NCBI GenBank assembly: GCA_002331625.1
Contig: DCZN01000031.1
Coordinates: 568-7,852 of the forward strand
Direction of reading: 5' to 3'
Origin: Nitrospira sp. UBA2083
Lineage (GTDB): Bacteria > Nitrospirota > Nitrospiria > Nitrospirales > Nitrospiraceae
Length of the DNA stretch: 7,285 nucleotides
A program made the position numbers and the translations under genes. The notes beneath the pieces are model-generated. The model did no database searches. It saw only the letters and a program-made list of their open reading frames with translations, and was not told the DNA's origin. Numbering within the stretch: the stretch's first letter is position 1; the number at the start of each line of letters is the position of its first letter. Shown here piece after piece: positions 1-6,800 of the stretch.

Positions 1-1
1 A

Positions 2-67
2 GCACGCAGTGAACTGATACTGAATCGTGTGGGCGACTGGGCTGCTTCAGGGGAGCCGTTCGCCTAA
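2..67 (+). CDS. Possible C-terminal tail of an upstream gene (partial)
   Basis: One forward frame is open from the window edge to a TAA at 65-67, giving 21 residues that end in VGDWAASGEPFA. The other two forward frames hit stops within about 15 bases. The stretch is too short to identify a family, and an open frame of this length is not rare by chance. If real, the gene ends 51 bases before the first RTX gene. No T-run terminator is visible in the gap, only a weak dyad TGGCC (70-74) / GGCCA (93-97). Confidence 0.25.
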   Translation, partial: ARSELILNRVGDWAASGEPFA

Positions 68-107
68 CCTGGCCTGGACGATTCGGTCAGAGGGCCAAGC
101 CAACCAT

Positions 108-113
108 AGGAGG
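108..113 (+). promoter_or_regulatory. Strong ribosome binding site of the first RTX gene
   Basis: AGGAGG lies 5 bases before the ATG at 119. This is a near-ideal Shine-Dalgarno sequence and fixes the start. The surrounding 20 bases (102-121) match the start block of the second RTX gene (6825-6844) at 16 of 20 positions. Confidence 0.8.
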
Positions 114-118
114 TTAGG

Positions 119-1093
119 ATGGGATACTATCCTGGAACACCGTTTAATGACACGCTCTTCGGCGATTACGAAAATGACGTGATGATCGGATTTGAAGGTG
201 AGGATTGGTTGGACGGTTTCACCGGCAACGATACCATCTTCGGCGACGAAGACCAGGACAAGCTCTGGGGTTTCGACGGTAACGACCGCCTCTTCGGCGG
301 CGACGACAACGATGAACTCTACGGCGAGGAGGGCAACGACACTCTAGACGGTGGAGGCGGGGCCGACATCATGGACGGCGGCAACGGCAACGATACCTAT
401 TATGTGGATCACGTGGGTGATCAGACGCGCGAGACTTTTGCGAGCGGAGTGGACACCGTGCTTGCATCTGTAACCCACACCCTGAGCATCAGGATCGAGC
501 TCCTCACCCTGATTGGCGTCTCAGTCATCAATGGCACGGGCAATGGCCTCAACAATATCCTCACCGGGAATAGCGCCAACAACGTGCTCTCCGGTCTAGA
601 TGGCAACGATCAGCTCAACGGCCTCAATGGTAACGACCAATTACTTGGCGGAAACGGTCACGACACACTGCTCGGCGGAAGTGGCAACGACACGCTCAAC
701 GGTGGTGCTGGCAACGACACCCTGAAGGGCGACCCCGGTACCGACACGCTCACAGGGGGCAGCGGCAAAGACACGCTCACCGGCGGAAACCAGAGCGATG
801 TGTTCAAGTACACTGCTGTCAGCGATAGCCCAGCCGGTGCAGGCCGAGACATCATCACCGATTTTGCTGGAGCGGGTCCAGCGTTCGGTGACCGGATCAA
901 TCTGACCGCGATCGATGCCAACGTCTTGGTAGGCGGCAACCAGGACTTCATCTTCGGCGGGCCGTTTACAGCGGGCCACCTCCGGTATGTCGGCGGGGTT
1001 CTGCAGGGCAACACCGATGCGGACGCAGCGGCGGAGTTCGAGATTCAGCTGACCGGGGGTCCGGCGTTGCATCCCACCGACATCATCCTGTAA
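119..1093 (+). CDS. RTX calcium-binding protein with serralysin-like C-terminal T1SS region
   Basis: Predicted secreted Ca2+-binding RTX protein of 324 residues. It has no N-terminal signal peptide. Residues 6-95 form ten consecutive nonapeptide units, mostly degenerate and very acidic (GFTGNDTIF, GFDGNDRLF, GEEGNDTLD). Residues 96-140 are a beta-type linker with the GNDTYYVD...GVDTVLASVTHTL pattern common in RTX proteins. Residues 141-230 form ten further units, several canonical (GGSGNDTLN, GGAGNDTLK). Residues 231-324 resemble the C-terminal region of serralysins (peptidase M10 C-terminal family): DIITDF, GDRINLTAIDAN, GHLRY, then a final DIIL, the acidic-plus-hydrophobic ending typical of uncleaved T1SS signals. 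No catalytic motif such as the zinc-binding HExxHxxGxxH is present, so I infer a structural, adhesive or matrix role. The likely exporter is encoded downstream at 2036-6622. The start is fixed by AGGAGG 5 bases upstream. Confidence 0.93.
   Translation: MGYYPGTPFNDTLFGDYENDVMIGFEGEDWLDGFTGNDTIFGDEDQDKLWGFDGNDRLFGGDDNDELYGEEGNDTLDGGGGADIMDGGNGNDTYYVDHVGDQTRETFASGVDTVLASVTHTLSIRIELLTLIGVSVINGTGNGLNNILTGNSANNVLSGLDGNDQLNGLNGNDQLLGGNGHDTLLGGSGNDTLNGGAGNDTLKGDPGTDTLTGGSGKDTLTGGNQSDVFKYTAVSDSPAGAGRDIITDFAGAGPAFGDRINLTAIDANVLVGGNQDFIFGGPFTAGHLRYVGGVLQGNTDADAAAEFEIQLTGGPALHPTDIIL
134..403 (+). repeat. First RTX block: ten nonapeptide repeats
   Basis: Residues 6-95 read in unbroken 9-residue register, each unit starting with Gly and nearly all with Asp at position 6. 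Only the last two units have the classic GG at the start together with Gly at position 4 (GGGGADIMD, GGNGNDTYY). Earlier ones replace these Gly with Asp, Glu or Phe. Expected to form a parallel beta-roll on Ca2+ binding. Confidence 0.85.
539..808 (+). repeat. Second RTX block: ten nonapeptide repeats
   Basis: Residues 141-230 again form ten units in strict 9-residue register. The first two carry Asn-Asn in place of Asn-Asp (GNGLNNILT, GNSANNVLS). Units 3-9 are close to the GGxGxDxUx consensus, and the last (GGNQSDVFK) leads into the secretion domain. Residues 150-182 match residues 114-146 of the second RTX protein at 24 of 33 positions. Confidence 0.88.
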
Positions 1094-1102
1094 TCTCCGT
1101 CA

Positions 1103-1142
1103 TCCCAGGAGGGCACCCCTTGTTCAGGGCGTCCTCCTGGGA
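1103..1142 (+). terminator. Long GC-rich hairpin 10 bases after the first RTX stop
   Basis: TCCCAGGAGG (1103-1112) pairs perfectly with CCTCCTGGGA (1133-1142). The pairing continues inward through a G-U pair (1113/1132), C-G (1114/1131), one A/C mismatch and CCC/GGG (1116-1118/1127-1129), leaving a loop of about 8 bases. Its position right after the stop codon suggests transcription termination or 3'-end protection of the RTX mRNA. No T-run follows on either strand, so it is not a textbook intrinsic terminator. Confidence 0.5.
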
Positions 1143-1317
1143 CTAACACGGGAAAAATCCTTTGTCCTGGGGGCCATCCAACGTCGTAACAGGTGCCGCC
1201 TGGGAATTCTTGAGGAAACAATTCCTCTCACGACACTCCACAAGTAATTCGGTGTCACGGCTGACCAGGTGGTGACCACGGCAGTACGACAACTCCTGAA
1301 ATTCTCGAACTCCACCT

Positions 1318-1360
1318 GAGGGTCCGCTGCACTATTCGCAGCTGCTCGGCACCCTCTTTT
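1318..1360 (+). terminator. Candidate intrinsic terminator with T-run
   Basis: GAGGGT (1318-1323) pairs with ACCCTC (1351-1356), followed directly by TTTT (1357-1360). Inside, GCTGC (1326-1330) pairs with GCAGC (1338-1342) around a 7-base loop, and CC/GG pairs link the two stems with short bulges on the 3' side. The outer stem plus T-run fits an intrinsic terminator on the + strand. It lies 225 bases beyond the RTX stop, so it may be a backup terminator or end an unannotated short transcript. Confidence 0.4.
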
Positions 1361-1434
1361 GTCCCAACAGTCGCAGCGCGCCCGTGGGTAACGAACATGG
1401 TGGCCTACGTTGGGCTTGGGACCGGCCTAACCAG

Positions 1435-1478
1435 GGATTCTCTCCAGTGAATCTAATTAGATTCACTGGAGAGAATCC
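1435..1478. repeat. Perfect 44-base palindrome without spacer
   Basis: Two 22-base arms (1435-1456 and 1457-1478) are exact reverse complements meeting at the centre CTAATTAG. The arm begins GGATTCTCTCCAGTGAAT. The next outward pair (1434/1479) mismatches. No T-run follows on either side, and no target-site duplication is visible in the flanks, so neither a standard terminator nor an inserted element is clearly supported. Confidence 0.9.
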
Positions 1479-1704
1479 ATTTCGATACACCATCGGGGAT
1501 CAGCAAGGATGACGACCTATGCACAACTCGATAGCCTCATCTGATCTCCTTATAAAGTACGTACAATCGCCACTCAGCTCACGGCCATCGTATGTGTACC
1601 ACTAGCAGGCATCAAGTTTGCTGGTTCGTACAGACGCTGCTTGTCACGAAATGAACGAATGGTAACCGGTCGTGCTTTGACCATCTGGAGGGTTCACTTG
1701 TCTC

Positions 1705-1717
1705 ACTGTTGAACAGT
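1705..1717. promoter_or_regulatory. Short dyad ACTGTT-G-AACAGT, possible operator
   Basis: A 13-base perfect dyad around a single central base. The CTGTT/AACAG half-sites resemble operators of dimeric repressors in general form. The site is 331 bases upstream of the secretion operon start, no clear promoter overlaps it, and short dyads like this also arise by chance. Confidence 0.2.
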
Positions 1718-1752
1718 ATTGACCTTCCTGGCTAGAACGAATTGAACAGGAA

Positions 1753-1777
1753 GACAATCCATCAAGTGATGGTTGTC
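1753..1777 (+). repeat. Hairpin immediately before the RTX-like remnant
   Basis: GACAA (1753-1757) pairs with TTGTC (1773-1777) and CCATCA (1759-1764) with TGATGG (1767-1772), with a single bulged T at 1758. The tip would open to a 4-6 base loop. It ends on the base before the ATG at 1778. There is no following T-run. Confidence 0.5.
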
Positions 1778-1960
1778 ATGGCGAACATTTTCGGAAACAA
1801 CAACCCTAAAACTCTCATGTCTGTGAACTACAACCCTGAATGGACGGTTCTCGCATCAGGGCCGAAACTCCCTTAAGGTGGAGATAAAAGAATCTGGCCA
1901 GATGACTTGAATGATTCGGCACGATGAGCTACATACGTGGCAAAATTTGAGATGTTGTCA
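1778..1960 (+). pseudogene. Decayed 5' end of a third RTX gene (putative relic)
   Basis: From ATG 1778 the frame gives MANIFGNNNPKTLMS and continues for 32 codons to TAA at 1874-1876. In the same frame after the stop come GGDKRIW and PDDLNDSAR (1877-1924), close to RTX text such as GGDDRIW-GDDGNDTL, then a TGA. A +1 shift then reads DELHTWQNLRC, resembling DELHGGQGND-type units. The five-residue leader followed by Gly at position 6 equals the start of both intact RTX proteins. There is no good Shine-Dalgarno site: GTGATGGTT stands where AGGAGGTT would be. I infer a gene remnant inactivated by stops and indels. Alternative: a chance short ORF. The right boundary is uncertain. Confidence 0.4.
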
Positions 1961-2035
1961 CCTAGGGGACCATACGGCTGATCGGATTATGATAAACATC
2001 CGCTACTCCCACAGCTTTTCGGACCCACGACAACC

Positions 2036-3829
2036 ATGACGAAACCACGTATGTCCACCTCGACGACACGTCTTCTGAACGAACCGTCCGATCTGCAACG
2101 GGCCCTGGCGGCCTGTCGGCGTTCCTTTCTCAGCACCGCATTCTTTAGCCTCTTCGTGAATCTCCTGATGCTCGTGCCGGCCATCTACATGCTGGCCGTA
2201 TATGACCGGGTACTGCTGAGCGGGAGCGAGTCGACGCTGATGATGCTTTCCCTCATTACGGTCTTTCTCTTTTTCGTGCTCGGCGGGCTTGAATGGATCC
2301 GCACCAGGGTCTTGGTTGCCACGAGTGCCAGGCTCGACGAACACCTGGGTGAACGGGTCTTCGATGCCATCTTTACCCAATCCCTCACGAGCAGCGGAGC
2401 CGTCTCCACGGCCCAACCCCTGAACGATCTCGTGCAGCTCCGGCAATTCTTGACCGGCCCGGCATTGCTGGCCTTTTTTGATGTGCCCTGGATGCCGATC
2501 TACGTAGGGCTTATGTTCCTCTTTCATGCGTACTTCGGGGCCGTGGCCGTGTTGTCGATGCTGCTGTTGACGGGCCTCGCCGTCTGGAATGAGATAGCGA
2601 CCCGCACTGATCTGGCGGAGGCGAACCGAGAATCGCTCGAGGCCACCCAATTCGCGCAACGCAATCTCCGCAATGCAGAAGTCATTGAGGCCATGGGGAT
2701 GTTGCCTCGCTTGCGAGCGCGCTGGCAAGCGAAACAGTTCCAAGTCTTAGCGCGGCAAACTCAGGCCAGCACCAAAGCCGGACTGATCAACGCCTTCTCG
2801 CGGACCTACCGGCTGACGATTCAATCGCTGGTCTTGGGGCTTGGCGCGTATTTGGCCATCCAGAAGCAGATCTCGCCCGGTCTGGTCATCTCTTGGTCTA
2901 TTCTCTTGGGGCGGGCGCTCGCCCCACTGGATCAAATGATTGCTGGCTGGCGGGGATTTCTTGGGGCGCGCGAGGCCTATCAACGCCTTGACACCTTGCT
3001 CCGAACGATCCCCGAACAAGCATCTCGCATGTCGCTCCCGCCTTTACAGGGGCAGGTCAAACTGGAGGACCTCGTCATCGCCGTTCCGGGTCGGAATGCG
3101 CCCATTCTCAACGGAATCACCCTCACGATCGAACCGGGAACGACGGTGGCGCTGATCGGACCAAGCGCGGCGGGCAAATCCACCTTAGCGCGCGCGATCC
3201 TCGGACTGTATCCGCCGGCGCGCGGACGGGTTTGCTTGGATGGAGCCGATGTCCACAACTGGGATCGTACGCAACTCGGACAATATGTTGGTTACCTTCC
3301 TCAAGATGTCGAATTGCTCGACGGCACGGTAGCCGAAAACATTGCTCGGTTCGGAGACATCAACGCGGATCATGTCGTGGAAGCCGCACGATGGGCAGGG
3401 ATCCATGACATGGTGTTGAGCTTTCCACAAGCCTACGACACGCCGCTCATCGGTGGTGGCGTCGCCCTCTCGGCCGGGCAACAGCAGCGGATCGGGATTG
3501 CTCGCGCCATCTACGGACGCCCACGCGTGGTCGTCCTTGACGAACCCAATGCAAACCTGGACATGGCTGGGGAAACAGCTCTCATGACGACGCTCATGCA
3601 GTTACAACGAGACGGCTGCACGGTCGTGCTGGTGACGCACCGAACAAACGTACTCCAAGCCGTGCAGAAGATCGCGATGATCGTCGGCGGGAAATTAGCT
3701 CTCTATGGGCCGCGTGAGGAGGTGCTGGCAACGATCACCCAGCCGGCACCATCGTCGATTCCACCAAGACAGGCCGGGGCCGCATCGTTGCCCCGTGCAA
3801 CGCCGGCGGTGGCAGGACCGAAGCCATGA
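2036..3829 (+). CDS. PrtD-type T1SS permease/ATPase
   Basis: Inner-membrane ABC exporter of 597 residues that energises one-step export of RTX proteins from cytoplasm to outside. The N-terminal half is a type I exporter membrane domain with hydrophobic segments near residues 35-57, 66-85, 142-185 and 262-293. There is no C39-like N-terminal domain, which places it with PrtD rather than HlyB or bacteriocin exporters. The nucleotide-binding domain has Walker A GPSAAGKST (375-383), Q-loop Gln423, signature LSAGQQQR (478-485, the LSAGQ variant seen in PrtD proteins), Walker B VVVLDEP (498-504), D-loop NLD (507-509) and H-loop His535, so it should be active. A Pro/Ala-rich tail follows from about 569. 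ATG 2036 has no clear Shine-Dalgarno. ATG 2051 is an alternative, and a stop at 1979-1981 excludes earlier starts. The gene overlaps the next by 4 bases. Confidence 0.95.
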   Translation: MTKPRMSTSTTRLLNEPSDLQRALAACRRSFLSTAFFSLFVNLLMLVPAIYMLAVYDRVLLSGSESTLMMLSLITVFLFFVLGGLEWIRTRVLVATSARLDEHLGERVFDAIFTQSLTSSGAVSTAQPLNDLVQLRQFLTGPALLAFFDVPWMPIYVGLMFLFHAYFGAVAVLSMLLLTGLAVWNEIATRTDLAEANRESLEATQFAQRNLRNAEVIEAMGMLPRLRARWQAKQFQVLARQTQASTKAGLINAFSRTYRLTIQSLVLGLGAYLAIQKQISPGLVISWSILLGRALAPLDQMIAGWRGFLGAREAYQRLDTLLRTIPEQASRMSLPPLQGQVKLEDLVIAVPGRNAPILNGITLTIEPGTTVALIGPSAAGKSTLARAILGLYPPARGRVCLDGADVHNWDRTQLGQYVGYLPQDVELLDGTVAENIARFGDINADHVVEAARWAGIHDMVLSFPQAYDTPLIGGGVALSAGQQQRIGIARAIYGRPRVVVLDEPNANLDMAGETALMTTLMQLQRDGCTVVLVTHRTNVLQAVQKIAMIVGGKLALYGPREEVLATITQPAPSSIPPRQAGAASLPRATPAVAGPKP

Positions 3830-5202
3830 AGACAGTGCCCATGCCCAGCGAACAAGTGCCCGTAGCTGAACCGGTGCGCGTTATCTCACACCGTGTCTTG
3901 AGCGACGACCGCGCGATCCGTCGGCAGGGACTGGCCCTGGTGCTGATCGTCTTCGGTGGATTCGGGGCCTGGGCCTCGCTGGCCCCGCTCCATAGTGCCT
4001 CCTTGGCACCAGGAGTCATCACCGTGGAGCATTATCGGAAAACTGTGCAGCACCTGGAAGGCGGCATCATTCGAACTCTTGATGTACATGACGGGGACTC
4101 CGTGGAGCAAGACCAGGTCATTGCGACGATTGACGATACCCAACCTCGTGCACAACTCGAGGTCTTACGGGGGCAGCTTTATATCCGCATCACACAGGAA
4201 GCCCGCTTGGCAGCTCAGCGCGACGGACTCCCGACCGTGCAGTACCCCCAGGAATTGCTCGCACACCGCCAGGATGCGCGTGTCCAGGACGCCATGCGGT
4301 TACAGGATCAAACCTTCAAGGTCCGTCGGGCGGCGAACGACGGCGAGAGTGCGGTCTATCGCCGACAGATCGAGCAACTGCGGGCGAAGGTGAAGGGACT
4401 CCAGGCGCAGACGCGCAGCCGAGACCGACTCGTGGAGTCCTACCGAGGAGACCTCACCGACTTCAAGAGCCTCTTGAAAGAGGGTTTTACCGAGAAGCAG
4501 AAAGTCGAGGAACTGGAGCGGGCCCTGGCTCAGACAGAAGGCCAACGTGGGGGCCTGTTGTCTGACATTGCGGCGAGTGAGTTACAAATCGCGGAGATCG
4601 AACTGAAAATCCTCCAGTTGCACAAAGACCTGCAACGGGAAGTGACCAAAGAGCTGAGCGAAGTTCAAACCGAACTCTTCGGACTGCGCGAGAAAGTGCA
4701 GTCACTGGAGCGGACGGTCGAACGGACCGTTATCAAGGCGCCTGTCTCAGGGATGGTCCTGGGGTTAGCCGTGCATACCATTGGTGCTGTCATCCAACCC
4801 GGTGGACGGCTGCTCGACATCGTGCCGCAAGATCAGAAGTTGATCATCGAAGCACAGGTCTCACCCATCGATATTGATCGAGTCAAGGTAGGACAGGTCG
4901 CGGAGGTACGGTTCAGCGCGTTCAAGACCCGCGATCTCCCCACGATCGAAGGGACGCTCATCAGTGTCTCGGCGGACCGGATTGTCGGAGACAATAGAGA
5001 ACGAAACAGCGGCGATACCGCCTACTACCTGGCCCGCGTCGAGGTCTCCCCTGCCGGTCTCCAGGCCCTGAGAGCAGCAGACCTTGCACTGGTACCGGGG
5101 ATGCCCACGGAGGTGCTTATCAATACCGGGGCTCGAACGCTGGTCCAGTATTTGATGAAGCCCCTGACCGACACCGTCAAGCGATCCTTTATCGAAGATT
5201 GA
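3826..5202 (+). CDS. HlyD/PrtE-type membrane fusion protein
   Basis: Periplasmic adaptor (458 residues) linking the ABC exporter to the outer membrane channel. After a short cytoplasmic N-terminus a single membrane anchor lies at about residues 34-55. A biotinyl/lipoyl-like half follows (about 64-105, with VQHLEGGIIRTLDVHDGD), then a long charged helical region predicted to form coiled-coil hairpins (about 105-300), the second lipoyl half (IKAPVSGMVLGL, 303-314) and a beta-barrel domain. The C-terminus carries the family pattern PGMPTEV (424-430) with YLMKPLTD (442-449) and RSFIED. Length and order match T1SS HlyD-family adaptors. The ATG at 3826 overlaps the stop of the ABC gene (ATGA), with AGGA (3814-3817) 8 bases upstream, indicating translational coupling in one operon. 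Confidence 0.95.
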   Translation: MKTVPMPSEQVPVAEPVRVISHRVLSDDRAIRRQGLALVLIVFGGFGAWASLAPLHSASLAPGVITVEHYRKTVQHLEGGIIRTLDVHDGDSVEQDQVIATIDDTQPRAQLEVLRGQLYIRITQEARLAAQRDGLPTVQYPQELLAHRQDARVQDAMRLQDQTFKVRRAANDGESAVYRRQIEQLRAKVKGLQAQTRSRDRLVESYRGDLTDFKSLLKEGFTEKQKVEELERALAQTEGQRGGLLSDIAASELQIAEIELKILQLHKDLQREVTKELSEVQTELFGLREKVQSLERTVERTVIKAPVSGMVLGLAVHTIGAVIQPGGRLLDIVPQDQKLIIEAQVSPIDIDRVKVGQVAEVRFSAFKTRDLPTIEGTLISVSADRIVGDNRERNSGDTAYYLARVEVSPAGLQALRAADLALVPGMPTEVLINTGARTLVQYLMKPLTDTVKRSFIED

Positions 5203-5248
5203 GCAGAGTCAGGATCGCAGTCGCTCAAGCAAGCCGATTGGCGTCCTG

Positions 5249-6622
5249 ATGATCGCTCGCATCACCAACAATACAACGATGTACACCAGATTCCTGCTTG
5301 TCTTGCTCCTCATGATCACCAGTCCGACTGCCGAGGCGGCAGACGGGCGACCGGCCACGTTGCTGCAGCTCTACGACCTAGCCCTAGCAACCAATCCAAT
5401 CCTGGAGGGCCGGAAGTATTCCATCGTACAGGCGGAAGCGCAGCAGGATCAGGCTCGTAGCAAGCTCTTGCCCCAAGCGTCAGCCACGGGCTTCATCTCG
5501 TGGAACGAACTGAATCAAGAAAGCACCAACGCCTTTACACAACAGACGACCAATTTCACTTCGCAGTATCAGGGCTTGCGTGGCGTCGTGCAGGCCCGGC
5601 AAGCGCTGTTCGACCTAGCGTCCTATCGGGCCTATGAAGGCGCTGGGTTGACCGTCAAGCAGGCGGAACAAGATTTGGCGGATGCGCGCATGAGTCTCGC
5701 CACAGATCTGGTCGATCGCTACCTCGAGTTCTTGCAGGCCAACGATGAAGCCAGTTACGTGCAGAGCGAGCTGGACTTGACCGACGGGGACACGCAGCGG
5801 ATTCGCCGCATGTACGAGCGTGCCATGGCGAAAGTCACCGATTTGTACGAGGTGGAGGCCTATTACCAGACGCTCAAAACGCGGGAACTCGAAATCCATA
5901 ATGCGAAGGCCGTGGCGCTGGAAAAGGTGCGCGAAGTGGTCGGGATCTCAGTCGCCGATCTGGCTCGGCTGGCGAAAGAGGAGTTGCCGCCGGTGCCCGG
6001 GCAGTCCGACCAGTGGGTCGCCGAGGCCGTCACGCATCATCCAGCCATCCAGGCGTTGCAACACGCGATGGACGCGACGGCGAAGAGCATTGCCAGTCAG
6101 TGGGCCAACCATCTCCCACAGTTGTCCCTGCAGATGGCCGGGATTTATGCGAAGAACGGCGGATTCGACAATCGCCAGCTCGAGCCCTACACGGTCGGCA
6201 CGTTGGGGCTGCAGCTCAATATGCCGCTGTATTCCGGCGGAAGTGTGAAAGCCGGAGAGCGCGAAGCCATCGCCCGGTTTGAAATGACGAAGTACAAGCA
6301 CCTGCAAAAGCAACGGGAGATCGAACGGGAGACACGAACGGCCTATCTGAATGCGCAAACGGGTTACTCACGCATTGCCTCGACGGCGCGCGAGGTGGAC
6401 GCCCGCGTCAAGGCCCGCGATGGGCAACAACGGGGCTATGACTTGGGTGCGTCGACGATCGTGGCCCTGCTGGAATCGAAAAAGAATCTCCTCAAGTCCC
6501 GGTTCGCCTACGCCAGAGCCCGTTACGACTATATCCGGTCCTTGGTGGCGCTACGCGTCTGGGGCGGAACACTCACGCGCACAGATGTGGAGGAGATCAA
6601 CAGTTGGCTGGCACGGTCCTAA
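5249..6622 (+). CDS. TolC-family outer membrane channel protein
   Basis: Outer membrane efflux protein (457 residues) forming the exit duct of the T1SS. An N-terminal signal peptide is visible: a hydrophobic core FLLVLLLMI (15-23), then a likely cleavage after AEA (28-30). Two OEP-type repeats follow, about residues 37-230 and 254-440, each with long helical stretches and beta-strand segments (LQLYDLALATNP; LQLNMPLYSGG at 321-331, a typical TolC strand). The gene lies 46 bases after the adaptor gene in the same orientation, consistent with one operon. The start is uncertain: neither ATG 5249 nor ATG 5279 (codon 11) has a clear Shine-Dalgarno. Starting at 5279 gives a compact 20-residue signal peptide. 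No intrinsic terminator with a T-run is visible just after the stop. Confidence 0.94.
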   Translation: MIARITNNTTMYTRFLLVLLLMITSPTAEAADGRPATLLQLYDLALATNPILEGRKYSIVQAEAQQDQARSKLLPQASATGFISWNELNQESTNAFTQQTTNFTSQYQGLRGVVQARQALFDLASYRAYEGAGLTVKQAEQDLADARMSLATDLVDRYLEFLQANDEASYVQSELDLTDGDTQRIRRMYERAMAKVTDLYEVEAYYQTLKTRELEIHNAKAVALEKVREVVGISVADLARLAKEELPPVPGQSDQWVAEAVTHHPAIQALQHAMDATAKSIASQWANHLPQLSLQMAGIYAKNGGFDNRQLEPYTVGTLGLQLNMPLYSGGSVKAGEREAIARFEMTKYKHLQKQREIERETRTAYLNAQTGYSRIASTAREVDARVKARDGQQRGYDLGASTIVALLESKKNLLKSRFAYARARYDYIRSLVALRVWGGTLTRTDVEEINSWLARS

Positions 6623-6800
6623 GGCTCATTCATCACTTCGATCAGTCCATACATGATATGGATCCCAGGAGATGACAAAGAAGGGAGAGAACCTGCTGGG
6701 GTGAGAAGAGCATCTTGAAATAGGCACTGCATTGGAGATGAATGATAAGGGCGGGTGAGACTTCCGCCGAAGCCGGTCCCCCTCATCCACCCTGGAGGGA

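Larger units (their letters stand above)
1094..2035. other. Gene-poor intergenic region between RTX gene and secretion operon
   Basis: About 940 bases without a convincing intact gene on either strand. The longest alternative frame, on the minus strand (1124-1315, 63 codons), resembles no family I know and has a composition unlike the neighbouring genes. The stretch holds a hairpin after the RTX gene (1103-1142), a terminator-like structure (1318-1360), a 44-base palindrome (1435-1478), small dyads (1705-1717, 1753-1777) and an RTX-like gene remnant (1778 to about 1960). From roughly 1500 onward it looks more AT-rich than the flanking genes. Confidence 0.7.

Noticed and set aside
641..1072. 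Minus-strand open frame opposite the RTX repeats
   Set aside because: Repetitive RTX DNA gives long open frames on the opposite strand. The sense frame has clear RTX and secretion motifs.
119..1093. RTX repeats as a CRISPR array or DNA-level satellite
   Set aside because: The 27-base periodicity comes from protein nonapeptides. DNA units vary at many positions and no constant repeat with unique spacers exists.
1124..1315. Minus-strand 63-codon frame in the intergenic region
   Set aside because: The composition looks random, no motif is visible and it overlaps the hairpin after the RTX gene.
1435..1478. The 44-base palindrome as a standard bidirectional terminator
   Set aside because: No T-run follows the stem on either strand, and it is far from the end of any gene.
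1907..1935. TTGAAT and TACATA at 17-base spacing before the exporter operon
   Set aside because: The -10 match is poor (3 of 6) and the site overlaps the RTX-like remnant, whose sequence explains it as well.
2003..2743. Long minus-strand open frame of 246 codons
   Set aside because: It lies antisense to the start of the ABC exporter gene, has no family motifs and a composition typical of a shadow frame.
6646..6662. Dyad TCCATA / TATGGA after the TolC stop as a terminator
   Set aside because: Only a 6-base AT-rich stem with no T-run.
6672..6704. Mini-ORF of 10 codons after the TolC gene
   Set aside because: AGGAG directly abuts the ATG with no spacing, so initiation is unlikely.
6715..6746. 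Promoter-like TTGAAA upstream of the second RTX gene
   Set aside because: The -35 match is good but the hexamer at 17-base spacing (ATGAAT) matches the -10 consensus at only 3 of 6 positions. Too weak to annotate, though a promoter in 6623-6800 remains likely.
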